The notes under the pieces were generated by a model. That model made no database searches. It was not told the DNA's origin and saw only the letters and a list, made by a program, of their open reading frames with translations. From NCBI RefSeq assembly GCF_030272615.1, contig NC_081410.1:226954915-227018914 (forward strand): a DNA stretch of 64,000 bases, read 5' to 3'. The translations under genes and the position numbers were made by a program. Shown here piece by piece: positions 61,099-64,000 of this stretch (positions are counted from its first letter, which is position 1; every line of letters begins with the position of its first letter). Origin of the DNA: Cryptomeria japonica. Lineage: Eukaryota; Streptophyta; Pinopsida; Cupressales; Cupressaceae.

Positions 61099-62319
61099 TG
61101 TTGGCCATTTGGTGGAATTGATTATGTGTTGCATTGATGTTTTGTCATTGATACAAACACTAGCTATTTGGATGCTTTATCGGCACCCTTCTAGTCCCGG
61201 TAGGTTGAGTGGTTTTTGGTTAACTTGGATCTGGCATGATCTGGTAGGCTCCAGTATAGTCTGGTGATGGAATTAGCTTGTTCATGATACTCATGCTCAT
61301 ATTTGGTCAGTTGGTTTTGGTATGGTGATCGGATGTTATCCTGCTTGCTTAGAAGCTTAGTTTCTGGTTCCGACGAGGGTTTCACTGACATAGCGTTTGG
61401 TGGAGATCTTTAATTAACCGCATAAGTGGTGTTGGTGTAGCTTCTGGTGGAGTTTTTGGATGCTGTTGGTGATCATGTTCGAGACTTGGCAAATGGAGAT
61501 CATTGTTGTAGCGTGTGGACCTATACTTGGTCTCGATTGATCTAGGTTATGGACCAACTTTAATGTAATGTGTGGATAAGACCTATTCATGTATTTCTGG
61601 GATGTCTTGTGGGTTGATATTATTTGTTTGGTCTAAGGCCAACATGGTTTGTAATTATGTAATTTTTTTATTTTCTGGTGGTCGACCTGATTGTTTATGG
61701 TCGAGGGTTTGTATATATAGATGTAACATCTCATTATAGATCATCATGGTTATTGTTAGCAGTCATGGTCAAGGAATGCAATGTGTGAATAATGTAATAT
61801 CATTCAAGCAGAGGAATCGGTCGATCATTAGAGATCGAATTGGGTTTATGTAAGAGGATTTAGTCCTCTAGTATTGAGCTTAACCAGAACTGTACTCAGG
61901 CATAGGAGATGCTATCTTTTGCAGCTCAATAATTCTCTGGATTGTACTTTGGATTTCTATGTAGTCAATGAGGCTCCTTTTGTGATGAGCAGTGTGCTCT
62001 AGGTTGTTTCCCTTCCTGCAAGTGAAGGCCCCTCAATTTTAATTCACATACTTACTGCAAAAGTATTATCCAACTGTGGGTAGGCTTCCCACCGTGGTTT
62101 TTCCCTTTACCGAGTTTTCCATGTACAAATCTTGGTGTCATGTGGATAGTATTTATTATGTGATTATTGTTTATGCTTAATTGGTTTATCTGCTATTCCA
62201 GTACTAATGTTTTTGGTTCCGGTATTAAAGTTTAAATTGCTAATGGTTTCGGTAATCTGTGACAATTGATTCAGCCCCCCCTCTCTCAGTTGTCTTCTGG
62301 TTATTTGAACTGTCTAACA
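61099..62319 (+). repeat. 3' LTR of the copia element
   Basis: It is preceded by the purine tract GAAAGGGGGATAT. It starts TGTTGGCCATTTGG and ends AACTGTCTAACA, 1221 bp. Near the 3' end it has the CCCCCCCTCTCTCAG run and CCACCGTGGTTTTTCCC, shared in reverse with the solo LTR at 34813-35748. The matching 5' LTR is not in the window. Confidence 0.85.
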
Positions 62320-64000
62320 CCTTAGACTTTCCAAATTCTAAATTTAGCATGTACCTGACCCACCTCACACTTCAGTAAAGTGCTACATTGACAACTATCA
62401 TAGATACAAGAAGAGAAAGAAGTGAACACGAAGAGAACCCTCAGTATACCCCTAGGGAGAAGGTTAATTCTTTGTGTGAACAACTATTTGAAAGAGAGTT
62501 TAGATTGCACTTGTCATCCATGAATATCACTACCAGACAAAGATAGCATGCATGGAAGATGTATGCACTACCACACTAAGAGAAGACTCATTGTTCACCC
62601 ATGTTTTGCATAAGATAACTAAGATTGAAGAGCAGTAACTTGCATGCCAACTTCAACCTCCACCATTTGTAACCAAGTCATAGGTTGTAGTTCCTCCAAG
62701 ATTATAAGGATTAGAGAATTGAAAATTGTAATGAATCGGGCCATTTTGAGGGTCGAAGAATTGATGATTCAAGACCATTAATTAATTTTTTTATCTCTTT
62801 ATGCACTTTTAGAGGTTATTTGTTATAGTTGAAACAACACCAATCATTGTTGGTATTTATTCTCCCAAATTATTACATGAAACTTGTGGATTACATGATA
62901 TATAGAACGTGTCTTTGTAATGGCCGTCTCTCATAATTTGGTATCTTCTCTCATTTTATTAGCAGTTGGATATTTTAGGCTTTATCATCTTATGAAACGT
63001 ATTGTGCATGTAAATGGTGTATGAGGATTAAGTGGTATTGCAGTAGTGTGATCTTTGATATCTTATTTTATTTATATGTAAGTTGATGACTTTGCATGTT
63101 TACTGGAAATGATATTCAATTGTTGTTTTGTGTTTTTGATAATATTATGTTATGTGATGCAATAGTTTTTGGGTTACTTAGTTATTTATGTTAAGATTAC
63201 ATATTTTTTGCTACCCTGACCCATCTTTTGACATTTATTTCTTAATTAAAAACCCAAAAAGAAAGATTCCTACATTTTCTAACCAACAAATCCCTTGATT
63301 GCAACAGATTACATGAGCGTTGAGTTCCCACACACCATTTTGACCCAAGAAAAGAGACCTTGGGAGGTGAGGGGATTCCAAATTCCTTATCCTTTTTTAG
63401 GAGAACCCTTGTCTTACAAAGTTTTCATGTTAGGTGTGTCAAAAGGTCCATCAACAAGAGGTTTTATCTACCTCAAACTAGTCAACATCCAGTTGTCCTG
63501 CATTTACTAGATCATCTTCAACCATCCTATATTCTTGCGGTTTCCATCTCTGGTCAAGCTGATCATACTGGCACTTGGACTCTTCTTCCATGTTTTCCTC
63601 CATATTGCATGTGTAGCAGGAACATCTTTCTCCTTTCTCTTTCACATCCTAACCAATCATTCATAGCCTTATATATGTCAAGATTTACTCTCAATCGTTG
63701 ATCCTCTCCATGTGAGATTATGCTCATGCAAAATCTATAGAAGATATTTTCTCCTACATTTTTTAAGTTAGTCGTTATCAAGCAATCAAGCAATCTTAGA
63801 GAAAATCCATCATTTTGAGCATTTCTATATTGTGCCTTTGGCTTAGAAAATTGTATTAATTAGTCCAGTTGCATATTTTATCTTACATACCATAGTCCAC
63901 TCACGTTTGTCATCTTGAAGCAAACTAGTGTAAATTTGAGAGCAATCATTCCAGCAAAATAAGAGCAGAAGGTGATAGGACACAAAGAGACAACAAATGG
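62320..64000. other. Downstream flank, no gene recognised
   Basis: AT-rich sequence with short ORFs only. A minus-strand 76-codon ORF at 63563-63793 (landmark DWLGCERERRKMF) has no family I recognise and no continuation. Confidence 0.5.

Larger units (their letters stand above)
39829..62319 (+). mobile_element. 5'-truncated Ty1-copia element, host of the nested insertions
   Basis: Copia pol fossil with its 5' LTR and most of gag missing. Domains: gag tail and protease (WVINSGCSHHMTRDKGKF) near 39950-40120; GAG-pre-integrase (LWHKRLCHVNFD) near 40420; integrase core (DLCGPGRVKSF, IDDYSRMTWV) about 40600-41150; reverse transcriptase ([27 protein letters not shown]) about 41600-42420 with its end at about 43807-43990; RNase H (YTDADWA, STVEADYI, KHISIKYNFLKEKV) about 60218-60680. 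Several GGGGGAGT purine tracts precede the 3' LTR at 61099. Its own sequence is interrupted by 42423-43806 and 43998-60210. About ten breaks; long dead. It must be older than both insertions. Confidence 0.9.

Noticed and set aside
63563-63793. 76-codon minus-strand ORF with a gag-like feel
   Set aside because: Too short, with no motif and no adjoining element sequence recognised.

Overview
This is a plant nuclear window: AT-rich, intron-bearing genes, TIR-NBS-LRR (TNL) resistance genes, and plant Ty1-copia, Ty3-gypsy (Tat and chromovirus) and LINE remains. The TNL N-terminus (MASSSSSH..., a KRRKV block, then FDVFINHRG) and the size of the retroelement nest suggest a gymnosperm, probably a conifer. 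That is inference from remembered family features; no search was run.

Layout. 1-1267: the last five exons of an NADP-dependent malic enzyme gene, the only clearly intact host coding sequence. 1268-11540: mostly unassigned AT-rich DNA with microsatellites and two decayed relics of the TNL promoter block (about 5.57 and 10.93 kb). 11550-36240: a tandem TNL cluster built from a repeated unit of promoter block, five-exon TNL and 3' flank. TNL-1 (11959-16354) is nearly intact, with one stop in the TIR exon and one +1 shift in the LRR exon. TNL-2 (19161-23821) is a heavily damaged pseudogene that lacks its GLPL motif. TNL-3 survives only as the C-terminal exon and 3' flank. That copy is split by a 6.3 kb insertion carrying a broken, unrecognised minus-strand coding region, and its flank holds a solo copia LTR and a small SINE-like insertion. 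LINE remnants lie between TNL-1 and TNL-2.

36.7-64.0 kb: a nest of LTR-retrotransposon fossils. A minus-strand chromovirus fragment (RNase H tail, integrase, chromodomain) abuts a 5'-truncated plus-strand copia element (39829-62319). The copia was entered twice: by an element now reduced to a solo LTR (42423-43806, TSD CTATG) and by a full-length Tat-lineage gypsy element (43998-60210, TSD ATGTG). The Tat element was itself entered by a second member of the same solo-LTR family (56537-57981, TSD CATAT). The relative order of insertion can be read directly from the nesting.

How it works together: the malic enzyme is ordinary metabolism. The TNL cluster shows birth-and-death evolution, by tandem duplication, change in LRR-repeat number, point decay and transposon disruption. 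The retroelement nest is non-functional sediment. No wholly new system could be demonstrated. The most unusual items are the post-LRR exon shared by the TNLs, the unrecognised minus-strand coding region at 28.9-32.85 kb, and several hairpin or tandem-repeat arrays inside LTR or retroelement non-coding DNA.
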